Below, piece by piece: positions 35,638-44,116 of a stretch of 62,929 nucleotides of DNA (its first letter is position 1; each line of letters starts with the position of its first letter). A program made the translations under genes and the position numbers. The stretch spans positions 1-62,929 of the forward strand of contig JAICYD010000024.1 of the NCBI GenBank assembly GCA_025934375.1, given 5' to 3'. The DNA comes from Streptosporangiaceae bacterium. GTDB lineage: Bacteria; Actinomycetota; Actinomycetes; Streptosporangiales; Streptosporangiaceae. Under the pieces are notes generated by a model. The model was given only the letters and a program-made list of their open reading frames with translations. It was not told the DNA's origin and did no database searches.

Positions 35638-36458
35638 CGGGTTGGCGTCCTCTCCGCGTTGGGCAGTGGGGCTGTCTGGGGCAGGATCAGGGGGCTGACG
35701 GGAGCCGTCAGCGGGCGGACGCCGACGCGGCCGGGAACGGCGCTGAGCACGTGCCGGTCGGGGACCTCGATCCAGCCGGGATCGTCGTCGGACGGCTCGG
35801 ACGCGACCACCACGGCCATGTCCCCGCCGAGGGCTTCCGCAGGCCGGTCCCGGTACCAGAGGGTGTCCCCGCAGGCGGTGGCGGCGATCGTCACCCCGTC
35901 GGTGAGCAGGAAGTTGAACCGTCCGGTGCCCCCCGCCGACTCGATCGCCGCGATGGTCGCGGCCAGTGCCGCGCTGGGCGCGGCCCCCGCCCGCAGGCGG
36001 TCCAGGGCCAGCGCCCACAGCAGCGCCGAGTCGCTCATCGCCTCCATGGACGCGAGGACGCCAGCCGGAGCCGACGCCAGCGCGGCGCTGCCGGGCCAGC
36101 CGTCGAGCACGCCGTTGTGGCTGAACAGCCAGGTATCCGCGGCGAACGGCGCGGCGGCCGCCTCGCCGAGCGCCATCCCGGGCGTGGCCGACCGGACGGC
36201 CGCCAGCACGGCACCTGACCGGGTCACCCGCGCGATGCCCGGCAGCGACGCGTCACCCCAGATCGGCGTGCCGCGCCGGTACCGGGCGGGAACGGGATCC
36301 CCGTCGGCGTACCAGCCGAAGCCGAACCCGTCGGCGTTCACCGTCCCGTGCCGCTGCCTGCGCGGCGCCCACGACTGCCGGTACAGCCCGTGCGGCGGGT
36401 CGATCAGCAGGGACCGCAGCGCCCGGGCCGGCCCGAGGTAGGCCAGGTGCCGGCACAT
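35634..36458 (-). CDS. egtC: Ergothioneine biosynthesis amidohydrolase EgtC
   Basis: A 274-residue glutamine amidotransferase class II-type hydrolase. EgtC removes the glutamyl group from the hercynyl-gamma-glutamylcysteine sulfoxide made by EgtB. The N-terminal nucleophile Cys2 is present in MCRHLAYLGP, and NADGFGFGWY (near 41) and FSHNGVLDGWP (near 112) are typical of the fold. Start ATG 36458 and stop both overlap neighbours by 4 bp, so translation is coupled. The C-terminal 20 residues are Pro-rich. Confidence 0.95.
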   Translation of the reverse strand: MCRHLAYLGPARALRSLLIDPPHGLYRQSWAPRRQRHGTVNADGFGFGWYADGDPVPARYRRGTPIWGDASLPGIARVTRSGAVLAAVRSATPGMALGEAAAAPFAADTWLFSHNGVLDGWPGSAALASAPAGVLASMEAMSDSALLWALALDRLRAGAAPSAALAATIAAIESAGGTGRFNFLLTDGVTIAATACGDTLWYRDRPAEALGGDMAVVVASEPSDDDPGWIEVPDRHVLSAVPGRVGVRPLTAPVSPLILPQTAPLPNAERTPTR

Positions 36459-37798
36459 CAGGCAAGCTCCGCGGGGCGCTCGGGGGCTGACCGCGCGGTC
36501 CGGAACCCGGCGAAGATCTGCCGCCGGATGGGGTAGTCCCAGTTGCGGAACGTCCCTCGGCAGGCGACCGGGGAGACGCCGAACGAGCCGCCGCGCAGCA
36601 CCTTGTACTCCGGGCCGAAGAACACCAGCGAGTACTCCTTGTACGGCCACGCCTCGAAGCCGGGGTAGGGCGCGAAGTCCGAGCTCGTCCACTCCCACAC
36701 GTCGCCGATGAGCTGCCGGGCGCCGCAGGGCGCGGCGCCGGCCGGATAGGACCCGGCGGGCGCGGGGCGCAGGTGCCGCTGGCCGAGGTTGGCAACCTCC
36801 GGCGTCGGGTCGGCGTTGCCCCACGGGTAGCGCCGGGATTCACTGGAGGCCGGGTGGAACCGGGCCGCCTTCTCCCACTCTGCCTCGGTCGGCAGCCGCC
36901 GGCCCGCCCACCGCGCGTACGCGTCGGCCTCATACCAGCACACGTGCATGACCGGCTCGTCCGCCACGACCGGCGCGGTCACCCCGAACGACGTCCGCAG
37001 CCACTGGCCGCCATCGCGCCGCCAGAACAGCGGGGCGAACAGCTCGGCCCGCTGCCGGTGCGCCCAGCCGTCCGCGCTCCACCAGCGCGGGTCGTCATAG
37101 CCGCCGTCGGCGATGAACTCGGCGTACGCTGCGTTGGTGACCGGGACGGAGTCCAGGTAGAACGCGGGAACGTGGACCTGGTGCGCGGGCCGCTCGTTAT
37201 CCAGCGCCCACGGCTCGGTCGAGGTCCCCATCGTGAACGGCCCCCCGGGGACCAGCACCTCGGCCGGCAGCGTGGCCGCGTCAGCGGGGGCGGGGCCGGG
37301 CGGCGGGGCGGTCAGCGCGGGCGCGCCCGCGCGCAACTGGTGGGTGGCGAGCATCGTCTCGTCGTGCTGGACCTCGTGCTGGGCGACCATCCCGAACCCG
37401 AAGCCGCCCGTGGTCAGCCGCGTGTCCCCGAACCGGGCCTTCTCCAGGAGGTCAAGGACGCGCCCGCGAACCTCGTGGCCGTAGGCGCGCGCCTCGCCCG
37501 GCGCCAGCAGCGGGAGCGAGGGCCGCTGGGCCCGCGGATGCTCGAACGCGTCGTACAGCGGGTCGATCTCCGGGTGCATCGGGTCGCGGCCGCCGACCTC
37601 GCGCAGCAGCCACAGCTCCTCCTGGTTGGCGACGTGCGCCAGGTCCCACACCAGCGGCGACATCAGCGGTGAGTGCTGCCGGATGAGGTCTGGCTCGTCC
37701 ACCGCGCTGGTCAGCAGCGTGGTGCGCTCCCGCGCGGCGATCAGCTCGGCCGCGATGCGATCCCGCAGCGCCTCGCTCGTCGTGGGTGTCTCGGTCAT
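36458..37798 (-). CDS. egtB: Hercynine oxygenase (sulfoxide synthase) EgtB
   Basis: A 446-residue iron enzyme that joins hercynine to gamma-glutamylcysteine and oxidises the sulfur. It has an N-terminal DinB-like domain with the iron-binding pieces WDLAHVANQEELW near residue 51 and QHEVQHDETM near 140, and a C-terminal FGE-sulfatase domain (about 180-440) with GGPFTMG, WEKAARFHP and VLRGGSFGV. The start ATG 37798 overlaps the egtA stop and the stop overlaps egtC by 4 bp. Length and domain order match the mycobacterial type, which pairs with a gamma-glutamylcysteine-making EgtA. Confidence 0.95.
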   Translation of the reverse strand: MTETPTTSEALRDRIAAELIAARERTTLLTSAVDEPDLIRQHSPLMSPLVWDLAHVANQEELWLLREVGGRDPMHPEIDPLYDAFEHPRAQRPSLPLLAPGEARAYGHEVRGRVLDLLEKARFGDTRLTTGGFGFGMVAQHEVQHDETMLATHQLRAGAPALTAPPPGPAPADAATLPAEVLVPGGPFTMGTSTEPWALDNERPAHQVHVPAFYLDSVPVTNAAYAEFIADGGYDDPRWWSADGWAHRQRAELFAPLFWRRDGGQWLRTSFGVTAPVVADEPVMHVCWYEADAYARWAGRRLPTEAEWEKAARFHPASSESRRYPWGNADPTPEVANLGQRHLRPAPAGSYPAGAAPCGARQLIGDVWEWTSSDFAPYPGFEAWPYKEYSLVFFGPEYKVLRGGSFGVSPVACRGTFRNWDYPIRRQIFAGFRTARSAPERPAELA

Positions 37799-39255
37799 CG
37801 GGCGTCCTCCGTCGTGTTCGCCGCGTGCGCGGCGTACTGCGCGTAGTGCGCGTCCTCCGTGTCGTCGGCCGGGCATCGGTCCCTGCTCACGTAGTCCTCG
37901 ATGAAGGCGTCCACCGCCGTGGTGATCACGGCGGGCACGCCCATCCGGTCCAGCGCGCCCCGCGCGGCGGCGAAGCACTCCCGGCTGGCGCGGCCGATCG
38001 CGGGATCGGCCGGCCCGAGCCACGCCGCGCGCAGCCAGGGGTCGCCGCCGCGCGCGGTCAGCGGCTCGGTGGCCGCCATCGCCTCTCCAGCTGCCCGCGG
38101 ATCGTCGATCAATGCGGTGGCGACCGCGAGCGGCACGATCCAGCCGTCGCCGGGCTGCGCGTCGATCATCCGCAGCTCCAGGTGCCCGCGCGGCCGCACC
38201 GGCGGGAACAGCGTGGACAGGTGATACCCCAGGTCCTCGGCCGTCGGCGGCCGCAGCCCGCCGTTGTCGGCGCCGGGGCGTCCGTCCTGGCTGGCCCAGT
38301 CGCCCCGCACCCAGTCGCGCAGGGTCACGCCCGGCGGCGCGGCCCAGTCCGCCGTCTCGGGCCCGCGCACGCACATGAGCTGGGCATCAAGCGCGTACCG
38401 GGTCCAGGCGTCGCGCGGGTCATGACCGTCCGCCACGCGCGGGGGCCGGGTCCGGCCCGGGTCCATGTGCGCCCACGCCTGCTGCCTGGATGATCGCCAG
38501 CCGGTCGCCCGCCCGGCGCGCAGCGGCGAGTTCGCGAACGCGGCCACCAGCACCGGCCCGATCGCGTGCACCAGCCGCCAGCGGTACCGGTACCCGGTGG
38601 CGCCGTCCCCGGCGTCCCCGGCGTCCAGGCATACCTGGACGGACGCGGTGGAGCACATCATCCGCCGGCCCCAGGGGCCGGCGCGGTCGAAGAACGCCTC
38701 CATCGCGCGGTAGCGGGGCTGATCCAGCAGCCGCCGTGGCGGCCGGATGGGATCGATCCCGTACCCGGCGAGCTCAAGGCCCGCGCGGGCGCCCGCCGCG
38801 CGCAGCGCGGCGAGATCGCCGCTGGTGGCGGCGACGCACTCGGCGAGGGAGTCCGCGGGCAGCGAGCTCAGCGCTAGCTGCCCGCCCGGCTCGGCGGGGA
38901 GAAAAGCGCCCGACGGCAGCACGCCGGGCGCGGACGAGGAGGGAAGCCGGGACGCGGCCTCCAGCGCGGCGCCGGGAGCTGGCCTTCCGTCAGCCGCGGT
39001 GCCCTGCGCGATCACAGTGTTCTTGACCACACTGTCCTTGATCACAGGGCCCTCGGTGAACCGGGAGACGGCCGCCGCGATCCGCTCCGTGCTCACTGGC
39101 AGGGCGGGGTCGCGGGCGTCACGGACCAGCCACTCAAGCTCGACGCCGACCCGCCGCGGCGGGCCCGTCTTCAGGCAGATCCCGTGTATGTGCTCCTCGG
39201 CCTGCTCCTGTCCGCGGACCTCGGAATCGGACCGACAATCTGTTCGGATCGTCAT
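37795..39255 (-). CDS. egtA: Glutamate-cysteine ligase EgtA
   Basis: A 486-residue ATP-dependent ligase that makes gamma-glutamylcysteine for EgtB. It starts at ATG 39255. Glutamate-cysteine ligase marks are VGVELEWLV near residue 38, the MMCSTASVQVCLDAG segment near 200, a W-rich substrate region and HLELRMIDAQPGDGW near 365. A low-complexity Ala/Pro stretch lies around 80-120. It is first in the operon, with an upstream spacer of 328 bp that should contain the promoter. EgtE, the last step's lyase, is not in the window and is often encoded elsewhere. Confidence 0.93.
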   Translation of the reverse strand: MTIRTDCRSDSEVRGQEQAEEHIHGICLKTGPPRRVGVELEWLVRDARDPALPVSTERIAAAVSRFTEGPVIKDSVVKNTVIAQGTAADGRPAPGAALEAASRLPSSSAPGVLPSGAFLPAEPGGQLALSSLPADSLAECVAATSGDLAALRAAGARAGLELAGYGIDPIRPPRRLLDQPRYRAMEAFFDRAGPWGRRMMCSTASVQVCLDAGDAGDGATGYRYRWRLVHAIGPVLVAAFANSPLRAGRATGWRSSRQQAWAHMDPGRTRPPRVADGHDPRDAWTRYALDAQLMCVRGPETADWAAPPGVTLRDWVRGDWASQDGRPGADNGGLRPPTAEDLGYHLSTLFPPVRPRGHLELRMIDAQPGDGWIVPLAVATALIDDPRAAGEAMAATEPLTARGGDPWLRAAWLGPADPAIGRASRECFAAARGALDRMGVPAVITTAVDAFIEDYVSRDRCPADDTEDAHYAQYAAHAANTTEDAR

Positions 39256-39583
39256 GGATCCACCCTAACCGCGATTACCGACATTCCAGCGCCGCCGGGC
39301 AGCCCGCCGGGCCGGACTTGCGGTGACAGCTGATGCGCGTGATCCGCCAGCCGGCTGCTTGCGGCCGCCTGACCTGGCAACATGCCACATGAGTTGTTGT
39401 TACGCATTCGTTACATTCCACTGTTCCGTACGCGGTCACTGGCCTGGCCGGCGGGGCAGCCCGCTCGCCCGCCTGCCCCATGTTCGCGGCTGGCGGGCAA
39501 ATGGATTGCCCGGCGAGTGAGCACTCCCGTGCGCGGTACTTCGGCACCCGCCGGCTCATATACCCAGCGCGGGCGCCGACACG
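39256..39583. other. Intergenic region between egtA and selD
   Basis: It carries the egtA promoter region and the 3' flank of selD. An AT-richer stretch at about 39390-39425 is the likeliest promoter zone. No tRNA cloverleaf, in particular no selenocysteine tRNA, and no open frame with protein features was recognised. Confidence 0.45.
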
Positions 39584-40669
39584 CTACAGGCGGACGGCGA
39601 TGTGGCCCGCGGGCCCCGCGGTGACCTGGCCGATGACCACGCCGGGGACGTCGCGGGCGGCCAGTTCGGCCAGCAGGATGTCCGGCGCGGAGGACGCCAG
39701 CAGCAGCCCGCCCGAGGTCTGCGCGTCCTGCAGCAAGATCGCGACGTCATCGGGCACGCCCGAGGCGAACGAGGCCCACGGGGCCAGGTAGGCGATGTTG
39801 TTGCGGGTGCCGCCGGAGACGAAGCCCGCCCCCGTCAGCGACAGCGCGCCCGGCAGCAGCGGCACCGCCCCGGCGCGGACCTCCGCGCTCACCCCGGAGG
39901 CGCGCAGCATCCGGTGTAGGTGCCCCAGCAGCGAGAACCCGGTCACGTCGGTCGCCGCGCGGACCCCGGCGGCCAGCGCCGCCTCGCTGGCGCCAGCGGT
40001 CAGCGTGGTCATGCACGATACGGCCGACGCCAGCACGTCAGCGGGGGCCGACCCTCGCTTGTGGGCGGTCGCGATCACCCCGGTGCCGATGGGCTTGGTC
40101 AGCACCAGGGCGTCGCCGGCGGCGGCGGCGTCAATCGTCATCAGGGCAGCGGGGGAGGCCAGGCCGGTGACGGCCATCCCGTACTTCGGCTCCGGGTCGT
40201 CGATGGTGTGCCCGCCGGCGACCAGGCAGCCCGCCTCGGCGGCGACCGATGCCCCGCCGCGCAGCACCTCCGCCAGGATGTCCAGCGACAAGGTCTCGCC
40301 CGGCCAGGCGGTCAGGTTCAGCGCGATCAGCGGGCGCCCGCCCATCGCGTACACGTCGGACAGGGCGTTCGCGGCCGCGATCCGCCCCCAGTCGCGAGGG
40401 TCGTCGACGATCGGCGTGAAGAAGTCGGTAGTGACGACCAAGGCCCGCTCGGCGTCCAGGCGCAGCACGGCCGCGTCATCGCCCTCGGCCAGCCCCACGA
40501 GCAGGTCCTCGCGCTGGGCGCCAGCGGCGTCGCCGAGCCCGCCGTCACCGAGCGTCGCCATTAGTTTGTCCAGGGACGACAGTGGTAGCTTGCAGGCGCA
40601 GCCGGCGCCGTGCGAGAGCGAGGTGAGCCGGATCGCATCCTGAGGCTGAGCAGTCACGGTTCCCACCAT
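39584..40669 (-). CDS. selD: Selenide, water dikinase SelD
   Basis: A 361-residue enzyme that makes selenophosphate from selenide and ATP. ATG 40669 is used; GTG 40657 is nearly as good and gives the usual N-terminus. The catalytic loop reads LTSLSHGAGCACKLPL, so the active residues are Cys and Lys and there is no in-frame TGA. Other family marks are DDAAVLRLD, VVTTDFFTPIVDDPRDWGRI and a DVTGFSLLGHL segment near 245. Selenophosphate serves selenocysteine or selenouridine, but no selA, selB, tRNA-Sec or ybbB gene lies in the window. It is divergent to steA across 77 bp. Confidence 0.92.
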   Translation of the reverse strand: MVGTVTAQPQDAIRLTSLSHGAGCACKLPLSSLDKLMATLGDGGLGDAAGAQREDLLVGLAEGDDAAVLRLDAERALVVTTDFFTPIVDDPRDWGRIAAANALSDVYAMGGRPLIALNLTAWPGETLSLDILAEVLRGGASVAAEAGCLVAGGHTIDDPEPKYGMAVTGLASPAALMTIDAAAAGDALVLTKPIGTGVIATAHKRGSAPADVLASAVSCMTTLTAGASEAALAAGVRAATDVTGFSLLGHLHRMLRASGVSAEVRAGAVPLLPGALSLTGAGFVSGGTRNNIAYLAPWASFASGVPDDVAILLQDAQTSGGLLLASSAPDILLAELAARDVPGVVIGQVTAGPAGHIAVRL

Positions 40670-40746
40670 AAGGCCCAATAGCCCAGACACGCCGTACTCT
40701 CAAAGCAGGGCGGGCGCGGCGTCCGCCTCTGGCAGATTTAGAGGCG

Positions 40747-42033
40747 ATGAAGGTACCGACGGTAAGGATTCCGCAGGTGAGGCGGGGCAAAGCGGACACC
40801 CCGCCGGGCATCCTGGCCACCGCGCGCGTCGACGTGAAGACCAAGGCCCTGGTCAAGCGGCTGGCTCCGGGGGAGATCGCCGTCATCGATCACCCCGACC
40901 TGGACCGGGTCAGCGCCGATGAGCTCATCGCTTGCAAGGTCGCCGCCGTGGTCAACGCGGCCAGGTCGATCACCGGCCGCTACCCGAACCTCGGCCCGCA
41001 GATGCTGATTGACGCCGGCATCCCGCTGGTCGACGATGTCGGCCACGACGTGCTCACCCGCGTCCAGGAGGGCGCGCTGGTCCGGCTGGACGCCGACACG
41101 CTCTACACCGAGGTCCCGGCGGGGCAGGCCGCCAACGGCCCGGAGGGCGCCGGGAACGCGCAGGAGGGCCGGGTGGCGGTCTCCGCCGGGCCGGCCGCCA
41201 GCCCCGAGGTGGTCGCCAAGGGCACGCTGCAGACGGCCGAGTCGGTGGCCGCCGCCGTGGCCGAGGCCGAGGCCGGGGTCGCCGCCCAGATCGACTCCTT
41301 CGCCGCCAACACGCTGGAGTTCCTGCGCCGCGAGCGAGACCTGCTCACCAACGGCATCTCGGTCCCCAAGCTGCGCACGTCCATGCGGAACAAGCACGTC
41401 CTCGTCGTGGTCCGCGGCTACCGCTACCGGGAGGACCTGCGGGCGCTGCGGCCCTACATACGCGAGTACCGCCCGGTCATGCTGGCCGTCGACGGCGGCT
41501 CGGACGCGCTGCTGGAGGCCGGGTACCGGCCGCAGGTCATCATCGGCGACATGGACTCGGTCTCCGACGACGCGCTAGCGTGCGGCGCGGAGCTGGTCGT
41601 GCACGCCTACCCGGACGGCCGCGCCCCGGGCCTGGCCCGGCTCACCGACCTGGACCTCGACGCCGCCGTCCTGCCCGCCGCCGGCACCAGCGAAGACGTG
41701 GCGATGCTGCTGGCCGACGCGCTCGGCGCGAGCCTCATCGCCGTCGTCGGCACCCACTGGACGCTGGAGGGGTTCTTGTCCAAGGGGCGGCCGGGCATGT
41801 CCAGCACGTTCCTGACCCACTTGCGGGTGGGCGACAAGGTCGTCAACGCCCGCGGCGTCCATCAGCTCTACCAGAGCCGCATCTCCTGGTGGGCGCTGCT
41901 CGGCCTGGTGCTGGCGGCCGCGTTCACCCTCGTCGTCGCCGTCGCCTCCTCACCGGCCGGGCCGATCCTCGGCAACTATTTCAGCGCCACCTGGCACACC
42001 TTCTCCTACTGGTTCACCGGACTATTCCATTGA
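40747..42033 (+). CDS. steA: SteA-like cytokinetic-ring/envelope protein
   Basis: A 428-residue protein matching the actinobacterial SteA family. It starts at ATG 40747 with GAGG upstream. Residues 1-330 form a soluble region with LVKRLAPGEIAVIDHPDLDR near 35 and a thiamin-pyrophosphokinase-like core (MLAVDGGSDALLEAG and IIGDMDSVSDDAL near 250-275). A membrane helix WWALLGLVLAAAFTLVVAVA near 378-397 anchors the C-terminus. In corynebacteria SteA and SteB work together in cell separation. The stop overlaps the TTG start of the next gene by 2 bases, beginning a coupled six-gene run. Confidence 0.85.
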   Translation: MKVPTVRIPQVRRGKADTPPGILATARVDVKTKALVKRLAPGEIAVIDHPDLDRVSADELIACKVAAVVNAARSITGRYPNLGPQMLIDAGIPLVDDVGHDVLTRVQEGALVRLDADTLYTEVPAGQAANGPEGAGNAQEGRVAVSAGPAASPEVVAKGTLQTAESVAAAVAEAEAGVAAQIDSFAANTLEFLRRERDLLTNGISVPKLRTSMRNKHVLVVVRGYRYREDLRALRPYIREYRPVMLAVDGGSDALLEAGYRPQVIIGDMDSVSDDALACGAELVVHAYPDGRAPGLARLTDLDLDAAVLPAAGTSEDVAMLLADALGASLIAVVGTHWTLEGFLSKGRPGMSSTFLTHLRVGDKVVNARGVHQLYQSRISWWALLGLVLAAAFTLVVAVASSPAGPILGNYFSATWHTFSYWFTGLFH

Positions 42034-43094
42034 TTGACTTTCGGTATCACCTCGTCTCCATCGTCGCGGTCTTCCTCGCGCTCGCGGTCGGCATCGTCCT
42101 TGGCTCCACGGAGTTCCAGCCGAACGCGCTCAGCATCCTGCAAAGCACCTCGAACTCCGTTAAGAGCCAGCTCAGCGCGGCCAGCGCGCAGCGCGACGCC
42201 TACGCCGCCCAGGCGAGCGGGGCCGACGCGTTCCTGCAGTCCTCGGAGGCCGTCCTGCTCGGCCAGGGCCACCTGCTGGAGGGCCAGAAGGTCGTCTTGG
42301 TCACCGAGCCGGGCGCGCCCCCCGCGATCATCGACGGCGTCAAGAGGGCGGCCGCCGCCGCCGGGGCCACCGTGACCGGGCAGGTCGCCCTGACGCCGGC
42401 GTTCAATGACCTGTCAGGCGCGACCCAGTCGAGGCTGTCCAGCGTCAACGGGTCGATCGCCAACGCCGACGGCACCACCCTCACGCCGGGCGCGGACCCG
42501 CAGACGACCTACCAGCAGCAGGCGGCGCAGCTCATCGCCAGCGCCATCGTGGCCAAGCCGGACACCCAGGCCCAGCCCGGGGGCGGACCGGCGCCGCTGT
42601 CCCAGGCCAGCGCGCTGACCCTGCTCAATGCGTACGCGCAGGCCGGCTTCCTCACCCTCAGCGGCACGCCCACCGACCGGGCCGGCCTCGTGGTCATCAT
42701 CGCGCCGGGATCCGTCCCCGCGACGGGGGCCACCGACCCCGGCAACGAGGTCCTCGTCGCGATCGCCCAGCAGTTCGCGGCGGCCAGCGCCGCCACCGTG
42801 GCGGCCGGCAGCACCGCGACATCCGGGCAGCAGGGCAGCGCCATCTCGGTGCTGCGCTCCTCCAGCGCCTCCAGCCAGTTGTCCACCGTTGACAACGCGG
42901 ACACCACCCAGGGCCAGATCACGGTCATGCAGGCGTTCGCCGTCTTGCTGGCGGGCGGCAAGCCGAGCAGCTACGGTATTTCGGGTGCCGCCGCAGTGGG
43001 CCCGGATCCGGTGCCCACGCCCAGCGGGACGGCCAGCCCGACGACCCAGCCGACGACGACAGGGAATGGCAGACCGCCGGTGAAGAAGAAGTGA
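42030..43094 (+). CDS. SteB/MctB-type envelope protein (copper transporter family annotation)
   Basis: A 354-residue protein. TTG 42030 is chosen because the family N-terminus IDFRYHLVSIVAVFLALAVG starts right after it and the codon overlaps the steA stop. The N-terminal membrane helix (about 8-26) is followed by a coiled-coil segment and an extracytoplasmic domain rich in Ala, Ser, Thr and Gln, ending in a Pro/Thr tail. The family includes mycobacterial MctB, described as a copper-handling channel-like protein, and corynebacterial SteB, the SteA partner. The steA context favours the SteB role. The stop overlaps the next GTG. Confidence 0.8.
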   Translation: MIDFRYHLVSIVAVFLALAVGIVLGSTEFQPNALSILQSTSNSVKSQLSAASAQRDAYAAQASGADAFLQSSEAVLLGQGHLLEGQKVVLVTEPGAPPAIIDGVKRAAAAAGATVTGQVALTPAFNDLSGATQSRLSSVNGSIANADGTTLTPGADPQTTYQQQAAQLIASAIVAKPDTQAQPGGGPAPLSQASALTLLNAYAQAGFLTLSGTPTDRAGLVVIIAPGSVPATGATDPGNEVLVAIAQQFAAASAATVAAGSTATSGQQGSAISVLRSSSASSQLSTVDNADTTQGQITVMQAFAVLLAGGKPSSYGISGAAAVGPDPVPTPSGTASPTTQPTTTGNGRPPVKKK

Positions 43095-44116
43095 CAGTGC
43101 TGGCCGGGGCCACCGCCGGGATCACTGCCGCGGGCGGCGCGCGCCTGGCCTACCGGGTGCTCACCCGCTTCCCGCCGGGCGGGGAGAAGGCCTGGGCCCG
43201 CGTCAACCACCGCGGCGAGCCCGTCACCCTCCTGGAGGGGCCGGCCGCCGCGACCGGTGCCATCGTGGCGTCACTGGCCCTGTCCGGCCTGTCCCGGCCC
43301 GGGTTCGCGTCTTCATGCCCCGCTTCCCCGCAACGGGACGGGGCCTCCCGCGCGCTGCTCGCCCTGGCCGCCGCGGGCGCGGGAGCGGTGGCCTTCGGTG
43401 CCCTCGATGACCTCAAAGGCTCCGGCAAGCGCCGCGGCCTGCGCGGTCACCTGGGCGCGCTGGCCCACGGCGAGGTGACCACGGGGACGGTCAAGCTGGC
43501 CGGCATCGGCGCGGCCGGCGCGGCCGGCGCGCTGCTGCTGCGCCGCCCCGGCGACAGCGTGCTCGACTGCGCGGTCAACGCGGGCCTCATCGCCGGCGCG
43601 GCGAACCTGCTCAACCTGTTCGACCTGCGCCCGGGCCGCGCGATCAAGGTGGCGGCGCTGTCGGCAGGGATGATCGGGGCCGCGTCCGCCGCCGGGGGTG
43701 GCGGTGCCCCAGGGGGAGGGGGGCGCGGGATCACGGCGGCCGCCGTCCCGGCCGGGGCGGCCCTGGCCGTCCTCCCGGAGGACCTCGGCGAGCGGGCCAT
43801 GCTCGGCGACGCGGGGGCCAACGCGCTGGGGGCGATGCTCGGCGTCGCCGCCGCCAGCGTGCTCGGCCGGCCGGCCCGGGCCGGCGTGCTCGCGGGGATC
43901 GTCGCCCTCACGGCCGCGTCCGAGAAGGTCAGCTTCACGAGGGTAATCGCCCGTACCCCCGCGCTGAACTGGCTCGACATGCTCGGGAGAGTTCCCCCGG
44001 GGGGCAGTGCCTCCCCGGGGGATGCACACCTATCCCCCGTCTCTGCTCCCCCGGGGGCCGAGTCCCCTGCCGGCCCCTCCGGGACTCCACGTCAATCCAC
44101 CGCACGCCCGGAGTGA
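43091..44116 (+). CDS. MraY/WecA-like glycosyl-1-phosphate transferase family protein
   Basis: A 341-residue membrane protein starting at GTG 43091 inside a GTGA overlap. Signature pieces of the polyprenyl-phosphate glycosyl-1-phosphate transferase fold are GALDDLKGSGKRRGLRGHL near 103 (the Asp-Asp and Lys motif) and NLLNLFDLRPGRAIK near 177 (N-x-x-N-x-x-D-x-x-P-G-R). About 8 hydrophobic segments are present, fewer and shorter than classic MraY. A Pro/Ser-rich tail ends the protein. It probably works in envelope polymer synthesis, but catalytic competence is unproven. Confidence 0.7.
   Translation: MTVLAGATAGITAAGGARLAYRVLTRFPPGGEKAWARVNHRGEPVTLLEGPAAATGAIVASLALSGLSRPGFASSCPASPQRDGASRALLALAAAGAGAVAFGALDDLKGSGKRRGLRGHLGALAHGEVTTGTVKLAGIGAAGAAGALLLRRPGDSVLDCAVNAGLIAGAANLLNLFDLRPGRAIKVAALSAGMIGAASAAGGGGAPGGGGRGITAAAVPAGAALAVLPEDLGERAMLGDAGANALGAMLGVAAASVLGRPARAGVLAGIVALTAASEKVSFTRVIARTPALNWLDMLGRVPPGGSASPGDAHLSPVSAPPGAESPAGPSGTPRQSTARPE

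Noticed and set aside
39256..39583. Selenocysteine tRNA gene beside selD
   Set aside because: No 8-bp acceptor stem, TCA anticodon loop or long variable arm could be found on either strand.
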